Assembly: GCA_943331295.2 (NCBI GenBank)
Contig: CALQLA020000012.1
Span: forward strand, 1-64,000
Origin: Bordetella parapertussis
Lineage (GTDB): Bacteria; Pseudomonadota; Gammaproteobacteria; Burkholderiales; Casimicrobiaceae
Direction: 5' to 3'
DNA: 64,000 bases
Shown in pieces: positions 53,814 to 62,145 of the stretch (position 1 is the first letter of the stretch; every line of letters begins with the position of its first letter). The notes under the pieces were generated by a model. That model was not told the origin of the DNA. It saw only the letters and a program-made list of their open reading frames with translations, and made no database searches. The position numbers were made by a program, and so were the translations under genes.

Positions 53814-54551
53814 TTAGGGGTCGAGCGCGACGAGCTTGCGGCAGGCGGCGTTGAGTGCCGCCGCATGCGTCTTCAGCGAGCGGTCGAGTCGCGCCACCGG
53901 CCCGGCGATCGCGACGCCGAAGGTGCGGCCGGCGACGACCACCGGCATCGCGATCGCGCCGACGTCGACGACGTTCTCGCCGCGCGTCATCTGGTAGCCG
54001 CGGGCGAGGCCTGCCTCGACGTCGCGGGCGAGTTCGTCGGGGTCGGTGATCGTGGCCTCGGTGACGAGCTCGGTCTTGAGCTTCGCGACGGTCTTTACGC
54101 GCTGGTCGGCCGGAAGCTGCGAAAGCACTACCTTGCCGATCGCGGTCGAATGCAGGTTCTTGCGGTCCCCCACGGTCGCGGAGTAGCGGATCGCCTGGCC
54201 GCCCTCGAAGACCTTGAGGTAGACGATGCCGTTGTCGTAGCGGGTCGCCTGACCCATGATTATGGTCTCGCGGGTCTCGTCGCGCAGGGCCGCCAGTATC
54301 GGGTCGAAGCGCACGAGCAGCGGCTCGCCGCGCTCGATCGCACGCGTGTTATGCATCATCTTGCCGGTCGGGTACCACTCCTTGCGCGCCGATACGAGGT
54401 GCAGATAGCCGCACTTCTCGAGCGAACGGATGATGCCGAAGCACGTCGAGATCGGCGCACCCACGGCTTCGGAGATCTGCGATTGCGTGAGCGGCTTCTG
54501 CAGCCGCGCGAAGGCCTCGAAGATCTCCAGAACGCGAACAGAGGTTCCCAT
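53814..54551 (-). CDS. IclR family transcriptional regulator
   Basis: This is a 245-residue regulator. The N-terminal winged helix (LTQSQISEAVGAPISTCFGI, residues about 20-39) is followed by the IclR effector domain with RETIIMGQ, SATVGDRKNLHSTAIGKVVL and the C-terminal GVAIAGPVARLD. Effectors in this family are usually aromatic or small carboxylic acids. It sits inside the catabolic cluster between the SDR operon and the divergent GST gene and is the only regulator here, so it is the obvious binder of the repeated CGNAATACGGAAA element. Start at 54551 with AAGGAG upstream. Confidence 0.92.
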   Translation of the reverse strand: MGTSVRVLEIFEAFARLQKPLTQSQISEAVGAPISTCFGIIRSLEKCGYLHLVSARKEWYPTGKMMHNTRAIERGEPLLVRFDPILAALRDETRETIIMGQATRYDNGIVYLKVFEGGQAIRYSATVGDRKNLHSTAIGKVVLSQLPADQRVKTVAKLKTELVTEATITDPDELARDVEAGLARGYQMTRGENVVDVGAIAMPVVVAGRTFGVAIAGPVARLDRSLKTHAAALNAACRKLVALDP

Positions 54552-54569
54552 GGATACCCGAGAAGGAGT

Positions 54570-54588
54570 TTCGTGATTTTGAATTATA
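54570..54588 (-). promoter_or_regulatory. Candidate iclR promoter with degenerate operator (site B)
   Basis: A minus-strand TATAAT (54588-54583) lies 31 bases before the IclR start codon. TTCAAAATCACGAAA (54584-54570) right after it is a weak version of the cluster element. Its position at the start of transcription would fit autoregulation. The -35 match is poor. Confidence 0.35.
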
Positions 54589-54676
54589 AATCGGCAGGAC
54601 GATGTTTTTCTGCTTGGCACGCCCGCTCGTCGCCGTCATCATATGCCGCGAATCCCGACTTCGGACACTTGGCGCA

Positions 54677-55333
54677 ATGCTGACCCTCTACTACGCCCCA
54701 CGCTCCTGCTCTACCGCCTCGCACATCGTGCTCGAGGAGATCGGGGCGCCTTACCGCGCGGCCAAGGTGGATTTCGCGACCGCCGAGCAGCGCTCGCCCG
54801 ACTTTCTGCGCCTCAATCCAAAGGGGAAGGTGCCGGTCCTCGTCGACGGCGACGCGGTGTTCACCGAGAACGTCGCGATTCAATACCATCTCGTCGTGAC
54901 TCACCCCGAAGCGCGACTCTGGCCGGACGATCACGAGGCGCGCGTGCGCTGGTTGTCCTTGGTCTCGTGGCTCGCCAACTCGGTCCAGCCCGACGCGCGG
55001 CACATCACCCGGCCGGAGAATTACAGCGACGACCCGTCCACCTATCCGGCGCTGCAGGCCAAGGGTCGCGCCACGCTCGAAAAATGGATGCGAACGCTGG
55101 ACGAGAGGATCGCGACCGGTCGCTGGATGATGGGGCACCAGTACACGACCGCCGATCCCTACGCGCTCGTGTTCGCGGGCGTCGCCGAGCGATTCGGCGT
55201 GCCGATCAGCGGCTTCGGGCATCTCGCCGGCTGGGTTGGCCGGATGCTCGAGCGGGCGCCCGTCCGGCGCATTCTCGAACTGGAGGACAGCGCCCTGCTG
55301 CACTTCGCGCCGGCAGATGCCGGGAGCCGTTGA
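54677..55333 (+). CDS. Glutathione S-transferase
   Basis: This is a 218-residue GST. The N-terminal thioredoxin-like domain starts LTLYYAPRSCSTASHIVLEE, with the beta-class-like Ser/Cys region. NPKGKVPVLVDGDAVFTEN gives the cis-Pro and glutathione-binding Glu-Asn. A helical C-terminal domain follows with YTTADPYALV. It could open a ring, isomerise or remove a halogen in the degraded compound, or only detoxify. It is divergent from iclR and upstream of the ABC importer genes. Confidence 0.9.
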   Translation: MLTLYYAPRSCSTASHIVLEEIGAPYRAAKVDFATAEQRSPDFLRLNPKGKVPVLVDGDAVFTENVAIQYHLVVTHPEARLWPDDHEARVRWLSLVSWLANSVQPDARHITRPENYSDDPSTYPALQAKGRATLEKWMRTLDERIATGRWMMGHQYTTADPYALVFAGVAERFGVPISGFGHLAGWVGRMLERAPVRRILELEDSALLHFAPADAGSR

Positions 55334-55391
55334 CACGTTCCGGCCGGTCGATTATTTTTCCGTATTGCGGATCGAATTTCGCCATTTCGAA
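55330..55391 (+). promoter_or_regulatory. Promoter and operator of the ABC importer operon (site C)
   Basis: TTGACA (55330-55335), 17 bases and TATTTT (55353-55358) form a promoter ahead of the ATPase gene. TTTCCGTATTGCGGA (55357-55371) overlaps the -10; its complement contains CGCAATACGGAAA, the shared core. A second, looser copy, TTTCGCCATTTCGAA, lies at 55377-55391. Confidence 0.65.
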
Positions 55392-55450
55392 GTAATATTC
55401 GGCCACCGTGGCCGCTGCACGGGATCCGCTAACGTGGCCGGAGTGGCGCG

Positions 55451-56557
55451 ATGCTGGTCGTTGAAAACCTGGTAAAGAGCTATGGCCGCGTGACGGCGGT
55501 CGGCGGGGTGAGCTTTCGCGTCGAGACTGGCGACATCTTCACGCTGCTGGGCCCGAGCGGTTGCGGCAAGACGACCACGCTGCAGTGCGTGGCGGGACTC
55601 GAGACGCCCACCAGCGGCCGGATCGAGATGGGCGACACGGTCGTCTACTGCAGCAAGCGCAACGTGCTGGTGCCAGCCAACCGTCGGCGCCTCGGCATGG
55701 TGTTCCAGTCCTACGCGATCTGGCCGCACATGACGGTCTTCGACAACGTCGCGTTCCCGCTGCTCCACGTCGAGAAGAAGCCGTCCGAGGCCGAGATGCG
55801 CTCGCGCGTCATGCGCGCGCTAGACCTCGTCAAGATGGCGAGCTTCGCCGAGCGTCCCGCGCCGCACCTGAGCGGCGGACAGCAGCAGCGCATCGCGCTC
55901 GCCCGCGCGCTCGTGCACAACCCGCGGCTGCTGCTGCTCGACGAACCGCTGTCGAACCTCGACGCGAAGCTACGCGACCACATGCGCGTGGAGCTGCGCC
56001 ACCTCATCAAGCAACTCGGCATCACGACAATCTTCGTCACGCACGACCAGACCGAGGCGCTGTCGATGTCCGACCGCATCATCCTGATGCGCGACGGTCG
56101 GATCGTACAGGCCGGCACGCCGCGCGAGATCTATCTGCTGCCCCAGAGCAGCTTCGCGTCCGACTTCATGGGACGCGGCAACCTCGTTCCCTGCGAACTG
56201 GTCGACGCCGCGGCAGGCGTCGTGCGGACACCCTTCGGGCTGCTGAATTGTGTCGTGCCGGCGAGCCTCGACCGGAGCGGTCCGCATCGCGTCGCCGTGC
56301 GGCCGATCGGCGTAACGGTCGTCAAGGCCGGACCTGGCGCCGCAATCGGGCGCAACCGGTTTCTCGGCAAGCTGTGCGAGACGACGTTCCTCGGCGACGT
56401 CGTCGAGGCGCAGGTCGATCTGGCGGGCTACAAGCTGCGTGCGACCTTCAACCCGCACGTCGAGCTGACCGAGGGCGAAACGGTGCAGGTCGATTTCGGC
56501 GACGAGACGTGCGTCGTCGTGATGGAAGACATGGACACCGGCGGAGCCGCGCCGTGA
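55451..56557 (+). CDS. ABC importer ATP-binding protein, FbpC/PotA-like
   Basis: This 368-residue ATPase of the iron/spermidine/thiamine importer class has Walker A GPSGCGKTT at 34-42, Q-loop QSYAIWPHMTV, signature LSGGQQQRIALARAL, Walker B LLLLDEPLSNLD and H-loop FVTHDQTEALS, followed by a C-terminal TOBE domain (from about residue 270). It is the first gene of the importer operon; permease and binding protein follow. FbpC-like systems import Fe3+, but in catabolic clusters related ones carry organic anions, which is the reading preferred here. Confidence 0.9.
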   Translation: MLVVENLVKSYGRVTAVGGVSFRVETGDIFTLLGPSGCGKTTTLQCVAGLETPTSGRIEMGDTVVYCSKRNVLVPANRRRLGMVFQSYAIWPHMTVFDNVAFPLLHVEKKPSEAEMRSRVMRALDLVKMASFAERPAPHLSGGQQQRIALARALVHNPRLLLLDEPLSNLDAKLRDHMRVELRHLIKQLGITTIFVTHDQTEALSMSDRIILMRDGRIVQAGTPREIYLLPQSSFASDFMGRGNLVPCELVDAAAGVVRTPFGLLNCVVPASLDRSGPHRVAVRPIGVTVVKAGPGAAIGRNRFLGKLCETTFLGDVVEAQVDLAGYKLRATFNPHVELTEGETVQVDFGDETCVVVMEDMDTGGAAP

Positions 56558-56612
56558 GAGTGCCGGGCCGTCCCAAGCGCGAACACCGGAGTGCGCCGCA
56601 CGAAGGTTGCCT

Positions 56613-58325
56613 ATGAGCGCGGCTGCGGCGGGGGCTTCGGGAACGCGGCTGATGCGGGTCGCGCCCGCCGCGCTTGCGGCGTTCCTTTTCCTGCTGATCG
56701 TCGGCCCGCTGGTCGTCCTGCTGCTCACCTCGTTCGCGGACCCGAAGGTCCTCTTCTTCGAGCGGCTCACCTTCACCTTCCAGAACTACGTCGACGTGAT
56801 TGCGCGGCCGGGCACCGGCCGCCTCGTGTGGAACACGCTTGTCTACGCGACCTGCACCACGCTGCTCGGCGTGGCGCTCGCCACCGCGATGGCGTGGCTC
56901 ACCGAGCGCACCGACATGCCCGGTCGGATGGCGGTGCGAATCCTGATGTTCTCGTGGATGGCGGTGCCGCCGCTCGTGTTCGCCTACGGATGGATCCTGC
57001 TGGTGAACCCCGGCAACGGCGCGATCAACGTCCTGCTGCGCGACCTCTTCGGGTTTCCGGTGAATATGCTGTCGCCCTATTCGATGACGGCGCTGGTTGT
57101 CATCAGCGCACTGAGCCTCGTGCCGACCGCCTATGTGATGCTAAGCGGGCTCCTGCGCAACATGGACCCGTCGCTCGAGGATGCGGGCACCGTGCACGGT
57201 GCGGGCCGTCTGCGCGTGCTGGGCTCGGTCACGCTGCCCGTGCTCACGCCGGGACTCTTCTCGGTGATGATCTTCGTCTACGTCGGCATGATCCAGACGT
57301 TCGACTTCCCGCTCGTGCTGGGAGCCAACTCCGGCATCCAGGTGCTCAGCACGCGCATCTTCCTGCTGGCCGCGCCGGACATGGGAAAGCCGAACTATGG
57401 GCTCGCGGGGGCGTTCGGCGTGTTCCTGCTGCTGCTCGCGATGGTGCTGATGTGGGGTTATTTCCGCGCGACGCGCGTCTCGGAGCGATTCCGGGTGGTC
57501 TCCGGCCGCGGTTTCCGGCCCAAGCGCATGCTGCTGGGGGCGTGGAAACCGGCGGCGATCGCGTTCTTCGCGGGGTACCTCGCGCTGATGCTGCTGCCCA
57601 TCCTGATCCTGCTGTGGGCGAGCTTGCTGCCGTTCTACCGCGTGCCGAACCTCGCGGACCTCTCGAATCTAACGCTCGCGGCCTACCACAAGGTCTTCTC
57701 CCAGCCGACGTTCGTGCGCGCGATCGCCAACACTGCGATCCTCGTCATCGTCAGCTCGGTGACCGTGATCCTGCTTTCCTGCGTGATCAGCTGGTTCTCG
57801 GTGCGCGCGCGCAACACGGCGGGCCGCCTCGTCGACCTCCTCGCGTTCGCGCCGATCGCGATCCCGGCCGTCGTTATGGCGATCGCGATGCTGCTTTTCT
57901 TCATGGTTTCGCCGCTCTACGGGACGATCTGGGTCATCGTCATCGGCCACGTGACGATCTTCCTTGCGTTCGGCACGCGCACGATGAGCGGCGCCTTCAT
58001 CCAGATCCATCGCGAACTCGAGGACGCGGCGACGATCAGCGGCGCCGGCTGGTGGTCGATGTTCCGGCGCATCGTGATGCCGCTGGTGTGGGTGCACGCG
58101 GTCAACGCCTGGCTCTGGGTCGTCGCCCACAGCGCGCGCGACCTCACTTTTCCGCTGATCCTGTTGACCTCGACGAACGTGGTCGTCGCCTCGTCGATCT
58201 TCACCACGTGGGCCTACCCCGACCTGCCCGCAGCGTCCGCGCTCTCGATGTTGATGGTGGGCGCGCTGGTGGCGTTGGTCATCCCCGTCCAGATGCTCGC
58301 GTTCCGGGACCGTGAGGGCGACTGA
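56613..58325 (+). CDS. ABC importer permease with two fused membrane domains, FbpB-like
   Basis: This 570-residue inner-membrane protein has about 12 helices in two homologous halves. Each carries an EAA loop: EDAGTVHGAGRLRVLGSVTL in the first half and EDAATISGAGWWSMFRRIVM in the second. This double permease is typical of FbpB/ThiP-type importers. The ATG at 56613 follows GAAGG; an in-frame TTG six bases earlier is less likely. It is 55 bases after the ATPase gene and upstream of the binding protein. Confidence 0.9.
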   Translation: MSAAAAGASGTRLMRVAPAALAAFLFLLIVGPLVVLLLTSFADPKVLFFERLTFTFQNYVDVIARPGTGRLVWNTLVYATCTTLLGVALATAMAWLTERTDMPGRMAVRILMFSWMAVPPLVFAYGWILLVNPGNGAINVLLRDLFGFPVNMLSPYSMTALVVISALSLVPTAYVMLSGLLRNMDPSLEDAGTVHGAGRLRVLGSVTLPVLTPGLFSVMIFVYVGMIQTFDFPLVLGANSGIQVLSTRIFLLAAPDMGKPNYGLAGAFGVFLLLLAMVLMWGYFRATRVSERFRVVSGRGFRPKRMLLGAWKPAAIAFFAGYLALMLLPILILLWASLLPFYRVPNLADLSNLTLAAYHKVFSQPTFVRAIANTAILVIVSSVTVILLSCVISWFSVRARNTAGRLVDLLAFAPIAIPAVVMAIAMLLFFMVSPLYGTIWVIVIGHVTIFLAFGTRTMSGAFIQIHRELEDAATISGAGWWSMFRRIVMPLVWVHAVNAWLWVVAHSARDLTFPLILLTSTNVVVASSIFTTWAYPDLPAASALSMLMVGALVALVIPVQMLAFRDREGD

Positions 58326-58364
58326 GCGGATCCTGCGGTACGTTGCCAGGGCCGCAGGTCGGCA

Positions 58365-58407
58365 TTGACACCCTTCATAATTCGAATTACTTTTCGTAAT
58401 ACGGAAA
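58365..58407 (+). promoter_or_regulatory. Promoter and operator of the binding-protein gene (site D)
   Basis: TTGACA (58365-58370) is followed 17 bases later by TACTTT (58388-58393). TTCGTAATACGGAAA (58393-58407), a full match to the shared element, begins directly after it. AATTCGAATT (58379-58388) is a perfect palindrome between the boxes. The binding protein gene can thus be transcribed apart from the upstream permease. Confidence 0.6.
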
Positions 58408-58469
58408 TATCTCGCCGGAATGGCGCGCAGTTCCAATCCCTAAAACTGCACGAGCAGGAGGACATTCAC

Positions 58470-59549
58470 ATGAAGATCGGCACTCTGAAGGCGTTGGGCG
58501 CTCTCGCGCTGGGTGCGCTGGCAGTCACCGGAGCCGCGCAGGCCCAGCAGGCCGGCGCGAGCTTCCAGGCCCTGGTCGACGGCGCAAAAAAGGAAGGAAA
58601 GCTCGTCGTCTGGTCGCCGTTGCCCAGTCGCCCCGAGGCGCAGCAAGCCGCGATCGAGGCGTTTAACAAGCGCTTCGGGCTCAGCACCAAGCTCGAATGG
58701 GTGCCGATGGCGGCGCCGACGGCCAACACACGCGCGATTGCCGAGCGCGCGGGCGGCAAGGTCACCGGCGACATCATCGGCGGCGCGTCGATCGGCGAGA
58801 TCATCACCGCACGCGACGCGAACCTGATCAAGACCTACGACTGGCGTGCCACGTTCGGCCCGCAGATGCCGCAGATCAACGAGATTGACGGCCTTGCGGA
58901 GTTCCGCGGCCTGGGCCTCCTCTACATGGTCGCGCACAACGGCATCGGTTGGAATCCCAAGATGATCCAGGCGGGCGAGGTGCCGAACACCGTGGAGGAG
59001 ATGACCAATCCGAAGTGGCAGGGCAAGATCGGCGCGAACGCGTTCTTCCTGGTGCCGCTTGACATCATGTCGCTGTGCATGGGCGAGGAGAAGGCATTGA
59101 AGCTTGCGGACGGGCTCATCGCGAACAAGCCGGTGCTCGGTCGCGGCTCGCCGCCGGTCAACCAGTTCATCACGACCGGCCAGGTGCCGTTCGGCATGAC
59201 GATCTCGCTGGTCGCCGAGAATGCCGCGCGCAACAAGGAACCGATCGACTTCAAGATGTACGCGGACTACGTGATCTCCACCGAGAACTATGTCTACGTC
59301 CTCGAGGGCTCGCCGAATCCGAATACCGCGCGCCTCTTCGCCGCATGGCTGGCGGTGGAAGGATGGAAGGTCGTCGACCCGATCGAGCCGCTGCCGAGCA
59401 TCCTCGACAAGAACAACAAGTTCATCAAGATGGCCGCCGCGCAGGTCGCGAAGGGCGGGAAGGCTTGCCGCGTCGAGAACGCGGCGAATGCGGCGCAGAT
59501 CGGCCGCGTTCGCGAGGCGGTGACGCTGAAGCTGAGCGGCCAGCGCTGA
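58470..59549 (+). CDS. ABC importer solute-binding protein, family 1 (FbpA-like)
   Basis: This is a 359-residue periplasmic binding protein with a signal peptide (ALGALALGALAVTGAAQAQQ). The mature start FQALVDGAKKEGKLVVWSPL is typical of iron/thiamine/anion-binding family 1 proteins. The paired tyrosines that bind Fe3+ in FbpA are not obvious, so an organic ligand is likelier. The ATG at 58470 has AGGAGG nine bases upstream. A strong terminator follows the stop. Confidence 0.9.
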   Translation: MKIGTLKALGALALGALAVTGAAQAQQAGASFQALVDGAKKEGKLVVWSPLPSRPEAQQAAIEAFNKRFGLSTKLEWVPMAAPTANTRAIAERAGGKVTGDIIGGASIGEIITARDANLIKTYDWRATFGPQMPQINEIDGLAEFRGLGLLYMVAHNGIGWNPKMIQAGEVPNTVEEMTNPKWQGKIGANAFFLVPLDIMSLCMGEEKALKLADGLIANKPVLGRGSPPVNQFITTGQVPFGMTISLVAENAARNKEPIDFKMYADYVISTENYVYVLEGSPNPNTARLFAAWLAVEGWKVVDPIEPLPSILDKNNKFIKMAAAQVAKGGKACRVENAANAAQIGRVREAVTLKLSGQR

Positions 59550-59565
59550 CGGGCGCACGACACGG

Positions 59566-59602
59566 GGCCGGCCGGGCGATGTTCGCCCGGCCGGCCTTCT
59601 TT
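59566..59602 (+). terminator. Rho-independent terminator after the importer operon
   Basis: A perfect 14-bp stem (GGCCGGCCGGGCGA / TCGCCCGGCCGGCC, 59566-59579 and 59583-59596) with a 3-base loop is followed by TTCTTTC. It ends the plus-strand operon 17 bases after the stop codon and separates it from the convergent cupin gene. Confidence 0.85.
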
Positions 59603-60006
59603 CATTCGTCGAACTTCTCGGTCTGGTACTTCGTCAACTCGAGGAAGTCGGGCCGGATCGGCGAGAAGATGTCGAGGTTGATCGCCACACCGTCCTCGAC
59701 GGCCGGCGGCTCCACCCAGTGCTCGACCAGCGGCGGAATGCGCACCACCGTTCCCGGCCCGCAATCGTGCACCTGGTCGCCCACGTGCAGTTTCACGCGC
59801 CCTTGCAGGATCATGAAGATCTGCTCGATGTCGTGCGTGTGCGGCGGCTTCATCGGCGTTCCCGGCCTGAGGTGGCTGTAGCCGATCGCCACGTTGCTGC
59901 TGCGAAAGCCGCGCACCGTGATGCCATCGTAGTCGAAGGCGGGAATCGTCTCCCAGTTGTAGGCCGGCACGCGCGAGGGGACGCCGGATGCTTCGTCGTT
60001 GCTCAT
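59602..60006 (-). CDS. Cupin domain protein
   Basis: This is a 134-residue single cupin barrel. Motif 1 reads RPGTPMKPPHTHDIEQIFMI, with the His-x-His and Glu metal ligands. Motif 2 region is CGPGTVVRIPPLVEHWVEPP, with the fourth His. It may be a metal-dependent dioxygenase, isomerase or binding protein. Start at 60006 is preferred because GAGG lies eight bases upstream; an ATG two codons earlier is too close to it. It is the last gene of the minus-strand run thiolase-DUF35-MaoC-cupin. Confidence 0.88.
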   Translation of the reverse strand: MSNDEASGVPSRVPAYNWETIPAFDYDGITVRGFRSSNVAIGYSHLRPGTPMKPPHTHDIEQIFMILQGRVKLHVGDQVHDCGPGTVVRIPPLVEHWVEPPAVEDGVAINLDIFSPIRPDFLELTKYQTEKFDE

Positions 60007-60016
60007 TGCCATGACC

Positions 60017-60472
60017 TCAGTCGAACACCAGCGAAATGGTCTGCGCGATCATCGCGGGACGCTCCTGCCCTTCGCGCTCCAGCGTGCTGTCGACGATGAT
60101 CCGCCAGCCGCCGCCGCTCTCTTCGACAGCCGCGACCGTCTGGCGCAGTCGCACGCGGGCGCCCGCGGGCACGGAATTCGTGAAGCGGACCTTGTTGAGC
60201 CCGTAGTTGAGGCCGCGCGAACGCCTCTCGACGCGCCAGATCTGCGGTGCGAGCCGCGGCAGCAGCGACAACAGCAGGTAACCGTGCGCGATCGTCCGTC
60301 CGCCGGGCAGTTCGTTGCGCGCACGCTCGACGTCGACATGAATCCACTGGTGGTCGCCGGTGGCATCCGCGAAGGCGTCGATCATCGGCTGGTCGATGGC
60401 CAGCCATTCGCTCGTTCCCAGTTCCTTTCCGACATGCGCGCGCATGTCCGATGCTGTAGCTAGGACCATCAT
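60017..60472 (-). CDS. MaoC-like enoyl-CoA hydratase
   Basis: This 151-residue hotdog-fold protein has the R-hydratase motif ADATGDHQWIHVDVERARNE, with the catalytic Asp and His near residues 36-43, then PGGRTIAHGYLLLSL. It hydrates a trans-2-enoyl-CoA to a 3-hydroxyacyl-CoA. The start overlaps the stop of the DUF35 gene (ATGATG), so they are translated together. With the thiolase-like protein it recalls the MaoC-DUF35-Ltp sets that shorten steroid side chains by hydration and retro-aldol cleavage. Confidence 0.9.
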   Translation of the reverse strand: MMVLATASDMRAHVGKELGTSEWLAIDQPMIDAFADATGDHQWIHVDVERARNELPGGRTIAHGYLLLSLLPRLAPQIWRVERRSRGLNYGLNKVRFTNSVPAGARVRLRQTVAAVEESGGGWRIIVDSTLEREGQERPAMIAQTISLVFD

Positions 60473-60885
60473 GGGCGTACCTCCTTCGGCGCGTCCGGCG
60501 CGAACATCGGCACAGGCGGTCCTTCCGGCGTGGCAACGAATCGCACGGCCACGCGCATGCCGATGGCGATTGCGTCGGATTCGCATCCGACGATGTTGGT
60601 CATCATCGTTACCCCCTCGTCGAGCGTGACGTAGGCGAGCGCGTACGGTTCCTTCTCCCGGCGCATGACGGTGAAACTGTAGACCGTCCCGCGGCCGGCG
60701 CTTTCCAACCACTGCGTGCGGTCGCTGAAGCAATGCGGGCAGATCGTGCGCGGGTAGTAGTGATTGCGTGTGCAATCCGGGCAGTGCTTCACGAGGAGTC
60801 GTCCGGCAGCGGCCGCCTCCCAGAATTCGCGCGTCTCGGGCGAGACTTGCGGCGAAGCGATTGGCTGGCGCGCAAGGATTGCCAT
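60469..60885 (-). CDS. DUF35 zinc-ribbon / OB-fold protein
   Basis: This is a 138-residue acyl-CoA-associated protein. An N-terminal helix precedes a rubredoxin-like zinc ribbon with Cys35, Cys38, Cys49 and Cys52 (HCPDC ... ICPHC), then an OB-fold (GTVYSFTVMRREKEPYALAY). DUF35 proteins act as partners of thiolase-fold enzymes and MaoC hydratases, both of which flank it here. The 3' end overlaps the MaoC start; two bases separate it from the thiolase stop. Confidence 0.9.
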   Translation of the reverse strand: MAILARQPIASPQVSPETREFWEAAAAGRLLVKHCPDCTRNHYYPRTICPHCFSDRTQWLESAGRGTVYSFTVMRREKEPYALAYVTLDEGVTMMTNIVGCESDAIAIGMRVAVRFVATPEGPPVPMFAPDAPKEVRP

Positions 60886-60887
60886 CG

Positions 60888-62057
60888 TCAGATCCTTTCG
60901 AGGATCAGCGTTGCGCTGCCGTGGCGCGTGGCGAGCGAACCGCCGGTGCCGTTCGCGAGCGCGAGGCGGCAATTGGGCACCTGCACGGCCGGGTGCGCTT
61001 CGCCGCGCAACTGGCGGACCGCCTCGATGATCTTGGTGATGCCGCCGCGATTGGCCGGATGATTGTTGCAAAGACCGCCACCGTCGGTGTTGAATGGCAG
61101 GCGTCCCACACCCGAAATGAGATTGCCGTCGGCGACAAACCGGCCGCCCGCGCCCTTCTCGCAAAAGCCGAGATCCTCGAGCTGGATCAGCACGGTGATC
61201 GTGAAGCTGTCGTAGATCGAAACGTAGTCGATGTCGGACGGCTTCACGCCGGCCTCGGCGAACGCAGCTGGTCCGGACCATGCGGCGCCGGACACGGTGA
61301 TGTCGAACGCGTTGCCGGACAGGTGTTTGGGTGCAGTGCCCGTCCCGATCACGCGCACCCGCGGACGACGCAGGTCGCGGGCAACCTCGGGGGCGGCGAC
61401 CACGACCGCGCCGCCGCCGTCGGAGATGACGCAGCAGTCGAGGCGCCGCAGCGGATCGGCGATGACGGGCGAATTCATCACCTCCTCGACCGTGACGGGC
61501 GCGCGCATTACCGCATGCGGATTGTGCTGCGCGTGCTGCGAGGCGGCCACGCGAATCCACGCGAGTTGCTCGGAGGTCGTGCCGTATTGGTAACGGTGGC
61601 GCATGGCGCATATCGCGTACATGCCGACGACGGTGGGCGCGTAGGGCAGTTCGAATGGCACGTCCGGAGCGGCGGCGGAAAAGACGCGCGGTGCCGTTCC
61701 CGTGGCCATGCCTTCGGCGCGCGGCCGGCCCGCGAGGGTGACAAGCGCCACTCGGCAGTGGCCAGCGGCGATCGCCTGGGCCGCATGCGCTACGTGGAGG
61801 AGCGGCGACGAGCCGCCAATGTCGGTGGAATCGAGGTGCCGCACGCGCAGCCCGAGATACTCGACCATCGACAGTGGACCGAGGCCCGGCGCGTCGCCCG
61901 CGCAGAAATAGCCGTCGACGTCGTCCTTCGAGAGGCCGGCATCGGCGAGCGCGCCGCGCGCGACCTCCGCGTGCAGCTGGCCGATCGACTTGTCGTCGGC
62001 CTTGCGCGTCGGATGCTCGTAGATGCCGACGATCTCGGCGTTCCCACGGATGCTCAT
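60888..62057 (-). CDS. Thiolase-fold acyl-CoA lyase/lipid-transfer-like protein
   Basis: This 389-residue protein belongs to the SCP2-thiolase/Ltp group; the start SIRGNAEIVGIYEHPTRK fits family starts. At the place of the nucleophilic Cys it reads DIGGSSPLLHVAHA, so that Cys is missing. The C-terminal GGGLCNNHPANRGG keeps the His. Such Cys-less members can work as retro-aldolases with a DUF35 partner (as Ltp2 does), and a DUF35 gene follows directly. A perfect TATAAT just upstream suggests a leaderless mRNA. Confidence 0.87.
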   Translation of the reverse strand: MSIRGNAEIVGIYEHPTRKADDKSIGQLHAEVARGALADAGLSKDDVDGYFCAGDAPGLGPLSMVEYLGLRVRHLDSTDIGGSSPLLHVAHAAQAIAAGHCRVALVTLAGRPRAEGMATGTAPRVFSAAAPDVPFELPYAPTVVGMYAICAMRHRYQYGTTSEQLAWIRVAASQHAQHNPHAVMRAPVTVEEVMNSPVIADPLRRLDCCVISDGGGAVVVAAPEVARDLRRPRVRVIGTGTAPKHLSGNAFDITVSGAAWSGPAAFAEAGVKPSDIDYVSIYDSFTITVLIQLEDLGFCEKGAGGRFVADGNLISGVGRLPFNTDGGGLCNNHPANRGGITKIIEAVRQLRGEAHPAVQVPNCRLALANGTGGSLATRHGSATLILERI

Positions 62058-62063
62058 CATTTC

Positions 62064-62095
62064 ATTATACAGAATCAACTTCCGGTATTTCGCAA
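62064..62095 (-). promoter_or_regulatory. Candidate promoter and variant operator of the thiolase operon (site F)
   Basis: On the minus strand TATAAT (62069-62064) ends seven bases before the ATG at 62057. TTGCGAAATACCGGAA (62095-62080) lies in the -35 area; it resembles the cluster element but has one extra base (ATACCGG instead of ATACGG). No Shine-Dalgarno sequence is seen before the ATG. Confidence 0.45.
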
Positions 62096-62145
62096 GGTCA
62101 CCCAGTGAACGAACGCCTGCTCTCCGGCGTGGGGCCGACTTCCCG

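Noticed and set aside
58470-59549. Ferric-iron-binding protein (FbpA proper)
   Set aside because: The adjacent tyrosine pair that holds Fe3+ is not evident and the operon sits in a catabolic cluster, so only FbpA-like is claimed.
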